A stretch of 64,000 bases of DNA. Source: Toxonevra muliebris. Lineage: Eukaryota; Arthropoda; Insecta; Diptera; Pallopteridae. Position 1 is the first letter of the stretch, and every line of letters begins with the position of its first letter. The notes under the pieces were generated by a model that saw only the letters and a list, made by a program, of their open reading frames with translations, searched no databases and was not told where the DNA came from. Shown here one piece after another: positions 19,861 to 31,399 of this stretch. A program made the translations under genes and the position numbers. Where the stretch lies: positions 78,000,400-78,064,399 of the forward strand of contig OY829328.1 in assembly GCA_963691655.1 (NCBI GenBank), given 5' to 3'.

Positions 19861-19995
19861 AGGAGTGAGATCGAAAAAATCTTAACATACATATATAAAA
19901 TTCAATAATTTTTCAAACGTTTGATCTTAGAGTTTTGATTTTTTTTTAATTAATTGATAATATTTTACAAATTACAGAAAAATATAACTTTTATA

Positions 19996-21269
19996 TTGGG
20001 AGTATGAATGTATAAACTCGTAATTGTGACTAACTTCATATCAATCATACGCGCCATTTTTTTGACAGTGACAGCTATTCTATCTCGAAGAGCGCCAAAA
20101 ATACTATAACAATTGATCTGTCAAATAATTTTCATAATTTTACAAAAGTGTTTTACTATAGCTGAAAATGACGAATTTCGTGCCAACAAAACAACATTTG
20201 CGGGAAGTTTTAATTTGCTTCTTCCATTTAAAGAAAAACGCAACTGAAGCACATCGTTTACTCACTGAAGCTTATCCTGACTGTGCTATAGACGTTAGAA
20301 TGTGTCAGGTGTGGTATGCCCGTTTCAAAAGTGGTGATTTTGATGTTGAAGACAGGAAACGTTCAGGCGGCCCGAAAAAGTTCGAAGATGAAGAATTGAA
20401 GGCATTACTCGCAAAAGATTCATGTCAAACGCAACAAGAACTTGCAGAATCTTTAGGAGTTGATCAATCAACCATTTCTAAACGATTAAAAGCATTGGGA
20501 ATGATTCAAAAGCAAAGAAATTGGGTGCCGTACGAATTGAAGCCGAGAGACGTCGAACGACGATTTTTCACATGTGAACTGCTGATTGAACGACAGAAAA
20601 GAAAGTGTTTTCTGCATCGTATTGTGACTGGCGATGAAAAGCGAATACGTTACGATAACCCAAAGTGTAAAAAATCATTGGGACCGCCCGGACATGCATC
20701 AACAACAACGGCAAAGCCGAACATCCATGGATCCAAGCTCATGCTGTGTATTTGGTGGGATATGAAAGGTGTCGTGTATTATGAGCTGTTGAAACCGAAT
20801 GAAACGATCACTGGCGACCGCTACCGACTACAATTGATGCGTTTGAGCCGAGCATTAAAGGATAAGAGGCCAGAATATGAGAATAGACACGACGAAGTTA
20901 TTCTTCAGCACGACAATGCTCGGCCGCATGTTGGAAGGCAAGTAAAAACTACTTGGAAACGCTGAAATGAGAAGTGCTACCCCACCCGCCGTATTCTCCA
21001 GACATTGCTCATTCTGATTACCACTTGTTCCGATCGATGACAAATGGCCTGGCTGAACAGTACTTCCGTTCTTTCGAAGAACTCAAATTCGTAGATATCC
21101 TCAAAAGATGAAGAGTTCTTTCGACGCGGAATCCGTATGCTACCAGAAAGATGGGAAAAGGTTGTGGCTAACGATGGACAATACTTTAAAGAATAAATTT
21201 ATAATCACTTTTTCACAATAAATGTCAAAATTACGAAAAAAATACGAGTTTATACATTCATACTCCCAA
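19996..21269 (+). mobile_element. Mauritiana-type mariner, copy 1, inserted in the Tc1-like element
   Basis: Terminal inverted repeats begin TTGGGAGTATGAATGTATAA and read the same from the right end. TA duplications at 19994-19995 and 21270-21271. The empty site is seen at about 57148 in the sister Tc1-like copy (TTTTTATAGTTCTAAC). Length 1274 bp, full length for mariner. Confidence 0.93.
20168..21196 (+). pseudogene. Mariner transposase (Mos1-like), broken
   Basis: Reads open from ATG 20168 for 265 codons: HTH region (KQHLREVLICFFHLKKNA; WYARFKSGDFDVED), linker WVPYEL, first Asp in HRIVTGDEK and second in LQHDNARPH. One base is lost just after QVKT, so the frame ends at TGA 20963. In the shifted frame the YSPD and SDYHLF blocks are still readable to the stop at 21196, with one Trp-to-stop change and a small deletion. 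Strong resemblance to Drosophila Mos1 places it in the mauritiana subfamily. Not self-mobile. Confidence 0.9.
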
Positions 21270-21633
21270 TAGTTCTAACAACTATTTATGAACTTGTGGA
21301 ACTTTTTTGGTAAGCCTTCCATCAGAGATTTCCTTTTTGGAACAGTTTGCCCATCTCCTTTTAAAATCTTCGATATTTTGGGACACCTTTTTTGTGCTCG
21401 CTCCTTAAGTTTCTTTTCACAAGAGCCCAATATCTCTCCACTGGTCTTAGCTCCGGACAATTTGGAGGATTAAGATTGGCCTCTCTTGATACAAAAACTA
21501 TGTTATTACTTTGGTACCACTCCAGAGCTTTCTTGCCGTAGTGACATGATGCCAAATCGGGCTAAAAATATGTGGACACATTGTGCTCTCTTATGAAGGG
21601 AAGAAATGTTTTTTTCAAACATTCTTTGCTGTA

Positions 21634-22922
21634 CAGGGTGACAATCGTAAAGTGACGCACACATTTCAGCAGTTATTTTCAAAAGGACGTACTTCCATTA
21701 AGTACAATTAAGTGTTAACATTGCTGAATATATAAGCATTCATTTGAACCCCACCTCATTCAATATAACCTCCTTTAGCCTGCACACATGCCTTCAATCG
21801 ATCCGGAAATCGTAGGACTGTTCGCCGCAGGACTTCCTGATCAATTTCAGTCCAGGCTTTCTCTAATGAGTTTGTCAGCGACTCCAGACTGTGGTGTTGA
21901 GATGAACAAGCCTTACTCTCTAAAATACTCCAAATAGAGTAGTCCATTGGATTCAAGTCTGGGGAGTATGGTGGCCATGCTTGAGATGTTATGAATCCAG
22001 AAAAATTGTCTTTTATCCATGTTTGCGTTAATTTTGCCATGTGGGAAGGTGCAGAATCTTGCTGGAAAGTCCAGTTTTCATTTCCAAATGTATCTTGGGT
22101 CCAGGGAAGAACATGTTCATTTAAAATGCTCCGATAAACAACCTGGTCAATTTTAACACCCTCTTCAACGAATATTAGAGGGGTTCTGGCATTAGCGGAA
22201 ACTCCAGCCCATACCATAACGGAAGCTGGCTTTTGAACTCGGCCAACAGTCCTATTTTGTTGCGATGATGATGTTAGCCACATTCGGTCATTTTGCGCAT
22301 TGAAATGTTGTTCAACCGTGAAAATTTTTTCATCTGTAAACAAGATATTTTCAAACATTTTTTAACACGGAGGAGCGTAGCAACGCCTTGCATCTTTGCA
22401 GTCGCAAATCTTTCTTTTTTTGTGTCAGATCTTGAGCTTTTCGGAGCTTGTACGGCTTAAGATTAAGCTTTGATTTTGCAATGATTCGCACTGTTTCACG
22501 GTTTACTCCCACTTCCTTAGCGATTTTTCTCATTGAGCGCCTTGGGTTTCGCTTGATTCGTTTACGAATTTTTTCTGTTAAACCAGTAGTGGCAAGTGTT
22601 GAAAATTTTCCCCGGTCTCTATCTCCAAAACCCCCAGTTTCATTATATCGAATAATAGCTCGGTCTACCGTACGACTTGACAAATTTAAAGCCTTTGCAA
22701 TTTGACGGCTACTATAATTTGCCAAATGAAATTTCATAATTTCACGACGAATATTTTCCTTGTCCATTTTTATGGAAATTTCAAAATGTAATAACAAAAA
22801 TTCAAATGAAACTAAAAGCAAAGCCAATGATGAATGAATTTGCTTTTTAAATTAAAGTAACGGTAAATGGCAAAGCTTGCTGCAGAGTATTAAACTTGCC
22901 TCACTTTACAATTGTCACCCTG
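21634..22922 (-). mobile_element. maT-like (DD37D) element inserted in the Tc1-like element
   Basis: Inverted ends CAGGGTGACAATCGTAAAGT and CAGGGTGACAATTGTAAAGT, TA duplications at 21632-21633 and 22923-22924, length 1289 bp. The sister Tc1-like copy has the unoccupied site GATGTATATTTCGG near 57520. Confidence 0.93.
21756..22767 (-). pseudogene. DD37D transposase, near intact with one frameshift
   Basis: Starts MDKENIRREIMKFHLANYSS at 22767. A paired HTH follows (SSRQIAKALNLSSRTVDRAI; KIAKEVGVNRETVRII), then the first Asp in NILFTDEKIF, the second in FQQDSAPSHM, and the third in YSPDLNPMDYSIW. 37 residues lie between the last two. The only lesion I see is one surplus base in the run of six T at 22358-22363, between SVLK and MFENIL. 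Length about 335 residues, as expected for maT. The frameshift is in a homopolymer, so a sequencing error is possible and the element may be intact. Confidence 0.88.
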
Positions 22923-23703
22923 TATATTTCGGTATTTATAGAGCCCAATTGCAACTGCATATAGCTTGCCATACCAGGAATTTTTTAGGACATTTTGTCT
23001 GCTTTTGAATTCTAAATTGTTCTTCGACATGAAATTTCCTCGAGCATCAGCGACATAAAAATTTTGACCCGGAAGCTGCGTAAAATCTGCCAGTGCATAC
23101 GTTTCGTCGTCCATTACACAACATGAATATTTTTGTATGAAATTCGATTTTAATTTCCGAGCCCTACTTTTGGCATCTAAATTTGTTGCAGCATTCCTGT
23201 TTGGAACTTTTTGGACTTTGTATGTTTTGAAACCTGCATTGGCTTTAACTTTTCGCACCAAATAGTCAGAGCACTGGGCTAACCGGGCAGCTTTTCTACC
23301 AGATGTGTTTGGAGATCTTTTCAATATGCTTTCTATTTTCTTGGCTTTCCCAATATCATGTGGTCCTTGTTTTCTTCCCGAACCAGGTTTCCTATCGATG
23401 GTCAAATTCTCCTGAAACTGTTTAATAACATTGGAAACAGTTTGACTGTAGACCCTCAATTCTTTGGCCAATTTTTTGTAGGACCAATTTGGATTTTTTT
23501 TTAAATTTTTAATAATTTAAAGACGCTCTTCTTTTTCTTCACTCATTTTGATTAAACTCACAATAAATCAACATGTTTGTCATTAAAAATAACAACTGAC
23601 ATATTTTTCAAAGATAACTAGATCAAAGAAATTTTTAAATTTTACACCCAAAAAAAATTATTAGGTAAAACGTGTGTTAAGATTTTTTCAATCTCACTCC
23701 TTA

Positions 23704-25060
23704 AACTACATGTGTTTGTACAACAAAATATGAAATATTTATATGCCATTGAAAAGAAAAGATAATGGTATGGAAAATGGAAAAGCGAGGGGAAACGAAA
23801 TCGCAAGGGAATGCAAATGTAACAAGAGCAGAAGACATTTTCACTCCTCGACATCATTACAAAAACATTTGCGCAAAAAAAAAAAGGCAAAAAAAAAACA
23901 TACAAAAACATTTTGTTGTAAACATTTTGGGATTTTAATTGCTACAACATCCTCATCGTCATCATCATCATCATCATGATTGCTCGAACGGCAAGGCACG
24001 ACTCACGCTGATGGCAAGAAGCGAATGAGTTGCTCGTTACCTTTTGTTGGCTACCACTTCCATATTTTTACACTTTATACAATGTTGCAATATTGTTGGT
24101 TTGCTTCCTTGTTTGTTTGTTGGTTTGTTTGTTTGTTTGTTGTTCTTGTTTGCTGTATTACGAGGAAAAATAATTTCTGGAGGGTAATTTGTAAATTGCA
24201 ATATGGGATTTTTAAAGCGATTTTATATAGAAGTTTATATACTGCTTGCATGTGTGTATGTGTTAAGGATACATGTCTGTGTATTTGTGTTAATGTTAAT
24301 GTTATTCTAAAAGGTAGCAATAAATTTTATACAAAAATGTTTGTTGTGTATGCGCGGAAATTTCTCAGGAATCTGTGAAATTTCATTTTGACTCAATGTG
24401 AAAGCAAAGTTCTAAAAAGTTCAGATTCGAAAAAGTAAACAAGTTAACTATTTTTATTATGACTTGATTGCATAGTTATCTACTTTTATTCGTCTACATT
24501 ATACATTAGCATGTATAATGGTTTTTTAATGTTTTTCGAATTTTCACCCTAATTGAATGTAAAATTTTATGGTTAACTATGAATTTTTATCACAAAAAAA
24601 AAAAAAAAATATATTATTTCTAAAGAAGTTTCACACTTTTTACATAAGAATTCCATACTTACTTTATACATTAAAAATTACATTCATTACATCAAAAATC
24701 AATTTTGCAAGAAATTAGTAAACAAAAAGTTTGCAGTTCACTAGATACAACTGAAATAATTCGGCCATAGAAAATAAAACATTTCTAAGGATCAGTAAAG
24801 AATTTTTGAATTGTGTTGTAAGACGAAGAGGGTAAATATTTCCCTTAATCCAAAAAAAAAAAAAAAAATAATAAGGATTTAATCTTGAGGTAAAGAAGGG
24901 AACTCTTTTCCTCCTCCATAAAAAAAAAAATTCTAATGATGAGTAACAAATCTTCGATTTGAGTCTTAAGTAGGGAAAAGAGAAGGGGAATATTTTGCAC
25001 CCCATTATAATTCAAATTCGAAATAACTCACTTTATGTTTTAACTTCAGGGAAAAGGTCT
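23704..25060. other. Intergenic sequence, no gene seen
   Basis: AT-rich. A (CAT)n run lies at 23949-23977 and TTTG runs at 24105-24140. ORFs here are low complexity without recognisable motifs. Confidence 0.4.
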
Positions 25061-25063
25061 GAT

Positions 25064-26946
25064 CATTGATCTTTGATCTTAAGCTTTTGATCTTAGGTCT
25101 CTGATTTCAGGTCTCTGATCTCAGGTCTCTGATCTCAGGTCTCTGATCTCAGGTCTCTGATTTCAGGTCTCTGATCTCAGGTCTCTAATATTAGGTCTTT
25201 GATTTCAGGTCTCTGATTCCAGGCCTTTGATCTCAGGCCTCTGATCTCAGTTCTCTGACCTCAGGTCTCTGATCTCAGGTCTCTGATCTCAGGTCTTCGA
25301 TCTTAGGCCTCCGATCTTAGGTCTCTGATCTCAAGTCTCTGATCTTAGGCTTTTGATCTTAGGTCTCTAATCTCAGGTTCCTGATATTAGGTCTCTGATT
25401 TCAGGTCTCTGATCTCAGGTCTCTGATCTCAGGTCTCTGATCTCAGGTCTTCGATCTTAGGCCTCCGATCTTAGGTCTCTGATCTCAAGTCTCTGATCTT
25501 AGGCTTTTGATCTTAGGTCTCTAATCTCAGGCTCCTGATATTAGGTCTCTGATTTCAGGTCTCTGATCTCAGGTCTCTAATCTCAGGTCTCTGATATTAG
25601 ATCTCTGATTTCAGGTCTCTGATCTCAGGTCTCTGATCTCAGGCCTCTGACCTCAGGTCTCTGATTTCAGGTCTCTGATCTCAGGTCTCTGATATTAGGT
25701 CTCTGATTTCAGGTCTCTGATTTCAGGCCTTTGATCTCAGGTCTCTGATCTCAGTTCTCTGATATTAGGTCTCTGATTTCAGGTCTTTGATCTCAGGTCT
25801 CTGATCTCAGGTCTCTGATCTCAGGTCTCTGATTTCAGATCTCTGATCTCAGGCCTCTGATCTCAGGTCTCTGATTTCAGGTCTCTGATCTCAGGTCTCT
25901 GATATTAGGTCTCTGATTTCAGGTCTCTGATTTCAGGCCTTTGATCTCAGGTCTCTGATCTCAGTTCTCTGACCTCAGGTCTCTGATATTAAGTCTTTGA
26001 TTTCAGGTCTTAGATCTCAGGTCTCTGATCTCAGGTCTCTGCTCTCAGGTCTCTGATCTCAGGTCTCTTATTTCAGGTCTCTGATCTCAGGCCTCTGATC
26101 TCAGGTCTCTGATTTCAGGTCTCTGATCTCAGGTCTCTGATCTTAGGCCTCCGATCTCAGGTCTCTGATCTTAAGCATCCGATCTCAAATCTCTGATCGT
26201 AGGTCTCTGATCTCTGACCTTAGGCTTTTGATCTTAGGTCTCTAATCTCAGGTCTCTGATATTAGGTCTCTGATTTCAGGTCTCTGATCTCAGGTCTCTG
26301 ATATTAGGTCTCTGATTTCAGGTTTTTGATCTTTGGTCTCTGATATTAGGTCTCTGATTTCAGGTTTTTGATCTTTGGTCTCTGATCTCGGTTCTGTGAC
26401 CTCAGGTCTCTGATATTAGGTCTCTGATTTCAGGTCTTTGATCTCAGGTCTATGATCTCAGGTCTCTGATCTCAGGTCTCTGATCTCAGGTCTCTGATCT
26501 CAGTTTTCAGATCTCAGGTCTCTGATCTTAGGTCTTTAACCTCAGGTCTTTAATCTCAGGTCTCTGATCTTAGGTCTCTTATCTTAGATTTCTGATCCGA
26601 AGTATCTGATCTCAGGTCTCTGATCTTAGGCCTCAATCTTAGGTCTTTGATCTCAAGTCTCTGATCTCAGGTCTCTGATTTCAGGTCTCTCACCTCAGGT
26701 CTCAGGTCTCTGATCTTAGGTCTCTGTCCTCAGGTCTCTGATCTTAGGCCTCTGATGTTATATCTCTGATCTTAAGTTTCAGATCTTAGGTCTTTAATCT
26801 CAGGTTTCTTATCTCAGGTCTCTATCCTTAGGTCTCTGATCTCAGGTCTCTGATCTCAGGTCTCTGTCTTCAGGTCTCTGATTTCAGGTCTCTCACCTCA
26901 GGTTTCTTATCTCAGGTCTCTGATCTTAGGTCTCCGATCACAGATA
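25064..26946 (-). repeat. 14-bp minisatellite array C, inverted, with higher-order repeats
   Basis: About 130 units of CAGGTCTCTGATCT, the reverse complement of arrays A and B. Higher-order periods are visible: TCTTCGATCTTAGGCCTCCG at 25294 and 25448 (154 bp, 11 units), and GATATTAGG followed by the same context at 25691 and 25901 (210 bp, 15 units). Both periods are exact multiples of 14. Confidence 0.9.
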
Positions 26947-26949
26947 ATA

Positions 26950-28984
26950 TCTGCAGGTTTCAAAAAGAGTCTTGAACGTCACGAAATTTTGAGAATAACT
27001 ATTTTTTTTGATATTTTTGCCAAAATTTTTTTCGGCTTAGTTATTGGAATTTATGAATACAAACATAACGCAACAAAAAAAATTGTCTAAATCGGAAAAT
27101 GTTTATTGTTGCAGATTGGCATTAAAAAATATTCTGCTTCAATATATCAAATACAATAAAATTAATAGTAAAAATTTTAAAAAATAAATTGCATAGGCAT
27201 TGAAAACCTTTAATGCAATGCAATTTCATTATCATTCGAAATTTTAATAGGGAGAAAATTGAAAATTATAAACCCAGTGATAATGTATGCAAATAAATGG
27301 AAATATTGAAAATTCAAAGAAAATTTAAATGCACATGAATGTGTAAAGGAGCAAACAAAAAAAAAAAAAAATACAAAAAAAAAAAATATTTAATATTTAA
27401 TAAAAATTTTTTAACTGCCTCCGGTATGAAAAATGTAAAATATGTGCATGCAATCAAACAAACAGAAACTTTATACCAATTTATGATATGCAATATGGTA
27501 TTTTTATGCCTTTCATATGTAGATAGCATTTAATGGAAATATTTATCTTCATTTCTTTTGTTCATGGATAAATTCAAATTTTAATATAACTACAAAAAAG
27601 TTGCACATTATTAAATTTGAACAGTTATAAATAAAATTCTGAAAATCAAATAAAAAGTTTATATTGAAATATAATTGAATTTCACAGGACTTACAACATA
27701 CAATGAAATTAAATATTTTTGTGTTGTACTTTTTTTATCTCTTCGGCAAAATAAATTTCTAAAATAATAATAAAGTAATTTTATGTGGTAGTTTACTATT
27801 CCTATTTTTTTTTTTTTTTTTTTTTTTGTGGTTTCTAGTACTAGGTAGTAGGAAGCTGACTGCATGTGAGTATGTGCTGTATGTAATTGAAAATTTTTAC
27901 TTATTTATTTATTTGCCGAAATGAAAGAAAAGAAGGAAAATTTAATTTATTTTTTTATATTGAACTTTCATTTTGATCATGATTTACCATCAATAACATG
28001 AAGATGTCTGCCTGCCTGCTCCTCAAGTAGAAATGCAGTATACCTTCAAAGACTATAACTTTCAATTGCTAGCAACTTTTTTTTACTATGCTACCTACTT
28101 TTTACAGCTTGTACTATAAAATGTTGTACAAAAACTATTTGTTCAAACAATCTTCATTATTGAATTGAATTGTTCGGTTGGGTAAGAGAAGTGCACATCG
28201 AACTCAAATAAGTTTATTAGTATTTCTATTGATTTAGCTTCTTCTTCTTTTTTGTTTTTATTTATTTTGTGTGGTAGAAAGAAAAAAAAAAAAACAAACA
28301 ATTTTTTGGAAATGAAATTGTTTCCTATGTCATATAAGTAGTTAGTTATTCTTTGGAGGAATGAGAAAAAGAAACATACAAACTTAGAAATAAAATAAAT
28401 TCTTTCTTTGTTTTCTTAAGGGTTTTCCTGTAGTTGCTACTTAAGTTAATAAAAAAAGTATGCAAGTGTATACCAAGGTATTTATTTATTTATACAGGAA
28501 ACTAAGCAAATAAAAATGAAATATACTAGTTCGTTAATGAAGTTGTTCATTCGAAGTTTCAGAGGATTTCAGAAAAGAAAAACGAAAAAATATTCTGACG
28601 ACAGGAGGGTGGTTTAGGCAAGTGATTGCTCACAAATAAAAAACCATCATGAAAGCATCTACTTGCATATGTTTACCACAACAGCTTTTTTTTAGAATTT
28701 ACCATCAGAGTCTTAGCAAAAAAACAGCATGCTGAGGTATTCGTAGAACAGTGACGGACGGTCTCTATCATTGGCAAAATGAATGCAATGTATTAATTAA
28801 AAAAAAAAAACGATTGTAATGAAATATGTACGAAAAGAACTTAAGGCTCATTTTGCTCTAAATTGCACTATATGGTAAACGGGGTACTAGTTTCATCCGA
28901 ACCGACACGACGCGTCATGACAGATACGATGCTAGAGATGGACAAAAATTACTGATTTTGGGGCATAATTTAACAGAGATGCAA
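26950..28984. other. Intergenic sequence, no gene seen
   Basis: AT-rich with homopolymers (27357-27390, 27806-27828). No exon or element end recognised. Confidence 0.4.
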
Positions 28985-31395
28985 GCGAATGCAATCAATT
29001 GAGGGTATAAGTCACAAATGAATAATAATTAAGTTAACGAATAAAATATTCGACTCCAGAATAAAACAAAAAAAATCCTAAGAAGTCATTTTCGGAGTCA
29101 CTGAATGGTAATTTATTTACAATAGAAAAGTCTTTTTGGGGTCAAGGGAATGCAATCTTTTTTCTGAAGCCCAAGGAATGTAAATCTTATGACTTTACAA
29201 TTATAACTGCTTTGAAGTCACTTGGAGTATCTTGATGTCACTTAAATTCACTTGGAGCCACTTGAAGTCACATGCAGTCACTTGGAGTCAATTGAAATTT
29301 GAAGCCAATTGGTGTCACTTGAAGTCATTTGGGAATTTGAAGACAATTGAAGTGAGTTGAAGTCAAGTGAATTCAATTGGGATTTGAAGTCAATTGGAGT
29401 CATTTGATGTAATTTAGAATCTATTGGGAATATGAAGTCGATTGGAGTCAGCTGAAGTCATTTGGAGCCAAGCGAAGTCAGTTTGAGTCAACTGAAGTCA
29501 ATTGGAGTGAACTGAAATCACTTGGAGCCAACTCAAGTCACTTGGAGTTAACTGAAGTCACGTGGAGTCAGTTGGGAATTTGAAGTCAATTGGTGTCAGT
29601 TGAAGTCACTTAGAGCTAACTGAAGCCACTTGTATTTGAAGCCACTTGGACTCACATGAAGTCATTTGGAGTAAGTAAGGAATTCGCAGTCAATTACGGT
29701 CAGTTGAAGTCACTTAGAGTCAACTGAAGTCAATTCGAGTTTGAAGTCAATTGGAGTCAGTTGAAGTCACTTAGAGTTAACTGAAGTCACTTGGATTTGA
29801 AGTCATTTAAAGTAATTTGGAGTCAATTCGGAATTTGAAGTCAATTGGAGTCACTTGAAGTTTATAGAGACAACTAAAGTCACCTGGAGTCAACTGAAGT
29901 CACTTAGAGTCAATTAGGACTTGAAGTCAATTGGGAATTCAAAGGCATTTAAAGTCACTTAGAGTTATTTGAAGTCACATGTAGTCACTTGGAGTTAATT
30001 GAAATTTAAAGTCAATTGAGAATCTGAAATCAATTGAAGTCACTTGGAGTCAACTGAAGTCACTTGGAGTCAGTTGGGAATTTGATGTCAGTGGAAGCCA
30101 CTTGAAGTCAACTGAAGTCACTTGGATTTAAAGGCAATCGGAGTCGCCTGAAATCATTTGGAAATTTGAAGTCCATTGGAGTCAACTGAAATCACTTGGA
30201 GTCAACTAAAGTCACTTGGAGTCAACTGAAGTCACTTGCAGTCAATTGGGACTTGAAGTCCATTGGAGTCACTTGAAGTCAATTGGGAATTCAAAGGCAA
30301 TTACATTCACTTAACGTCACTTGGAGTCATTTGAAGTCACATGGAGTTAATTAAATTTGAAGTTAATTGGAGTCAATTGGGAATCTGAAATCAATTGAAG
30401 TCACTTGAAGTCAACTGAAGTCACTTGGAGTCAGCTGGGAATTTGATGTCAGTGGAAGTCACTTGAAGTCAACTGAAGTCGCTTGGATTTGAAGGCAATC
30501 GGAATCGCCTGAAATCATTTGGGAATTTGAAGTCCATTGGAGTCAACTGAAGTCACTTGGATTCACTTAGAGTTACATGAAGTCACTTTGAGTCAATTGA
30601 AATTTGAGGTCAATTAGATTCATTTGGAGTTAATTGGGAATTTGAAGTCAATTAAAGTCACTTGGAGTCAACTGAAGTCACTTGAAGTCAGTTGGGAATT
30701 TGAAGTCAATTGGAGTCAGCTGAAGCCACTTGGAGTCAATTGGGATTATGGGCGAAGTAATGATTTAATTATGCAACTAATAATACTTATATGATTGATT
30801 TGTTAAAAAGTTGAAATATTAATTACACAAATTAAAACTAACTTCACATTCCGTTAGACTGCAAATGACTCCAATTGACTTCAAGTGACTATATTTGATT
30901 TCAAATCCCAAGTGACTTCTCTAAGTGACTTCTATTGATTCCAAATGATTTCAAATGACTACAATTGACTTCAAATCCAAATTGACTTCAAATGACTCCA
31001 ACTATATTCAACTGACTTCAAGTGACTCCAACTATATTCAACTGACTTCAAGTGACTCCAACTATATTCAATTGACTTCAAGTGACTCCAACTATATTCA
31101 ATTGACTTCAACTGACTTCAAGTGGCTTTAAGTGATTTCAAATGACTCCAAGACAGCATTGAAGCATTTTGAAGTCATAAGATTTGCATTCCTATGACTT
31201 TAAAAAGAAAAAGAAGATTGCATTCCCTTGATTTCAAAAAAGACTTTTCTAAATGAATAACCAATCCGCGACTTCAAAAAAGACTTCTAACCGCATTTTT
31301 TATTCTAGAGTTCATTCAATAACTGCAATCATGAACTCTTGTTTACTAACTGTGACTTCAAGGTATTAAAATTAAATTGAATGCATTCTTTTACA
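28985..31395. mobile_element. Foldback (FB-like) element with 10-bp repeat arms
   Basis: The two ends are inverted copies. GAATGCAATCAATT... (28998) pairs with 31380-31390. CCAGAATAAAA (29056) pairs with 31297-31310. CAAGGGAATGCAATCTT (29143-29159) is exactly inverted at 31214-31230. AAATCTTATGAC pairs with 31173-31185. Inside, the left arm (29185-30750) is made of 10-base units such as AGTCACTTGG / AGTCAACTGA. The shorter right arm (30865-31150) has the same unit inverted (GACTTCAAGTGACTCCAACT). The loop (about 30745-30865) has no ORF. Drosophila FB elements have the same layout, but no sequence relation is claimed. Confidence 0.8.
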
Positions 31396-31399
31396 ATTC

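Larger units (their letters stand above)
21275..23546 (-). pseudogene. Tc1-like transposase of copy 1, interrupted
   Basis: ATG at 23546 (MSEEKEERL) is followed at once by TAA. The frame resumes with NPNWSYKKLAKELRVYSQTV (helix-turn-helix), RKPGSGRKQGP and the first catalytic Asp in CCVMDDETYALADF. At 22922 a maT-like element cuts it. The C-terminal part (ASCHYGKKALEW, NPPNCPELRPVERYWA) continues at 21555. In the sister copy the last acidic pair is D-x39-E by my count, so it is not classical DD34E Tc1. Frameshifts add to the interruption. Confidence 0.85.
19861..23701 (-). mobile_element. Tc1-like element, copy 1, carrying two nested transposons
   Basis: Ends AGGAGTGAGATCGAAAAAAT and (reverse complement) AGGAGTGAGATTGAAAAAAT, flanked by TA at 19859-19860 and 23702-23703. 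Taking out the two inserts with their TA duplications leaves 1274 bp. The empty copy at 57010-58281 is 1272 bp and aligns throughout. It encodes a minus-strand Tc1/mariner-superfamily transposase, now broken. Confidence 0.92.

Noticed and set aside
23980..24378. 132-codon plus-strand ORF
   Set aside because: Built on TTTG repeats and Cys/Val low complexity. No homology recognised, no upstream promoter cue.
25064..26946. CRISPR-like appearance of the 14-bp arrays
   Set aside because: Units are contiguous with no unique spacers, and the genome is eukaryotic.
18183..26946. Arrays B and C as the two arms of one giant foldback element
   Set aside because: They are inverted, but neither the outer nor the inner flanks match as inverted repeats.
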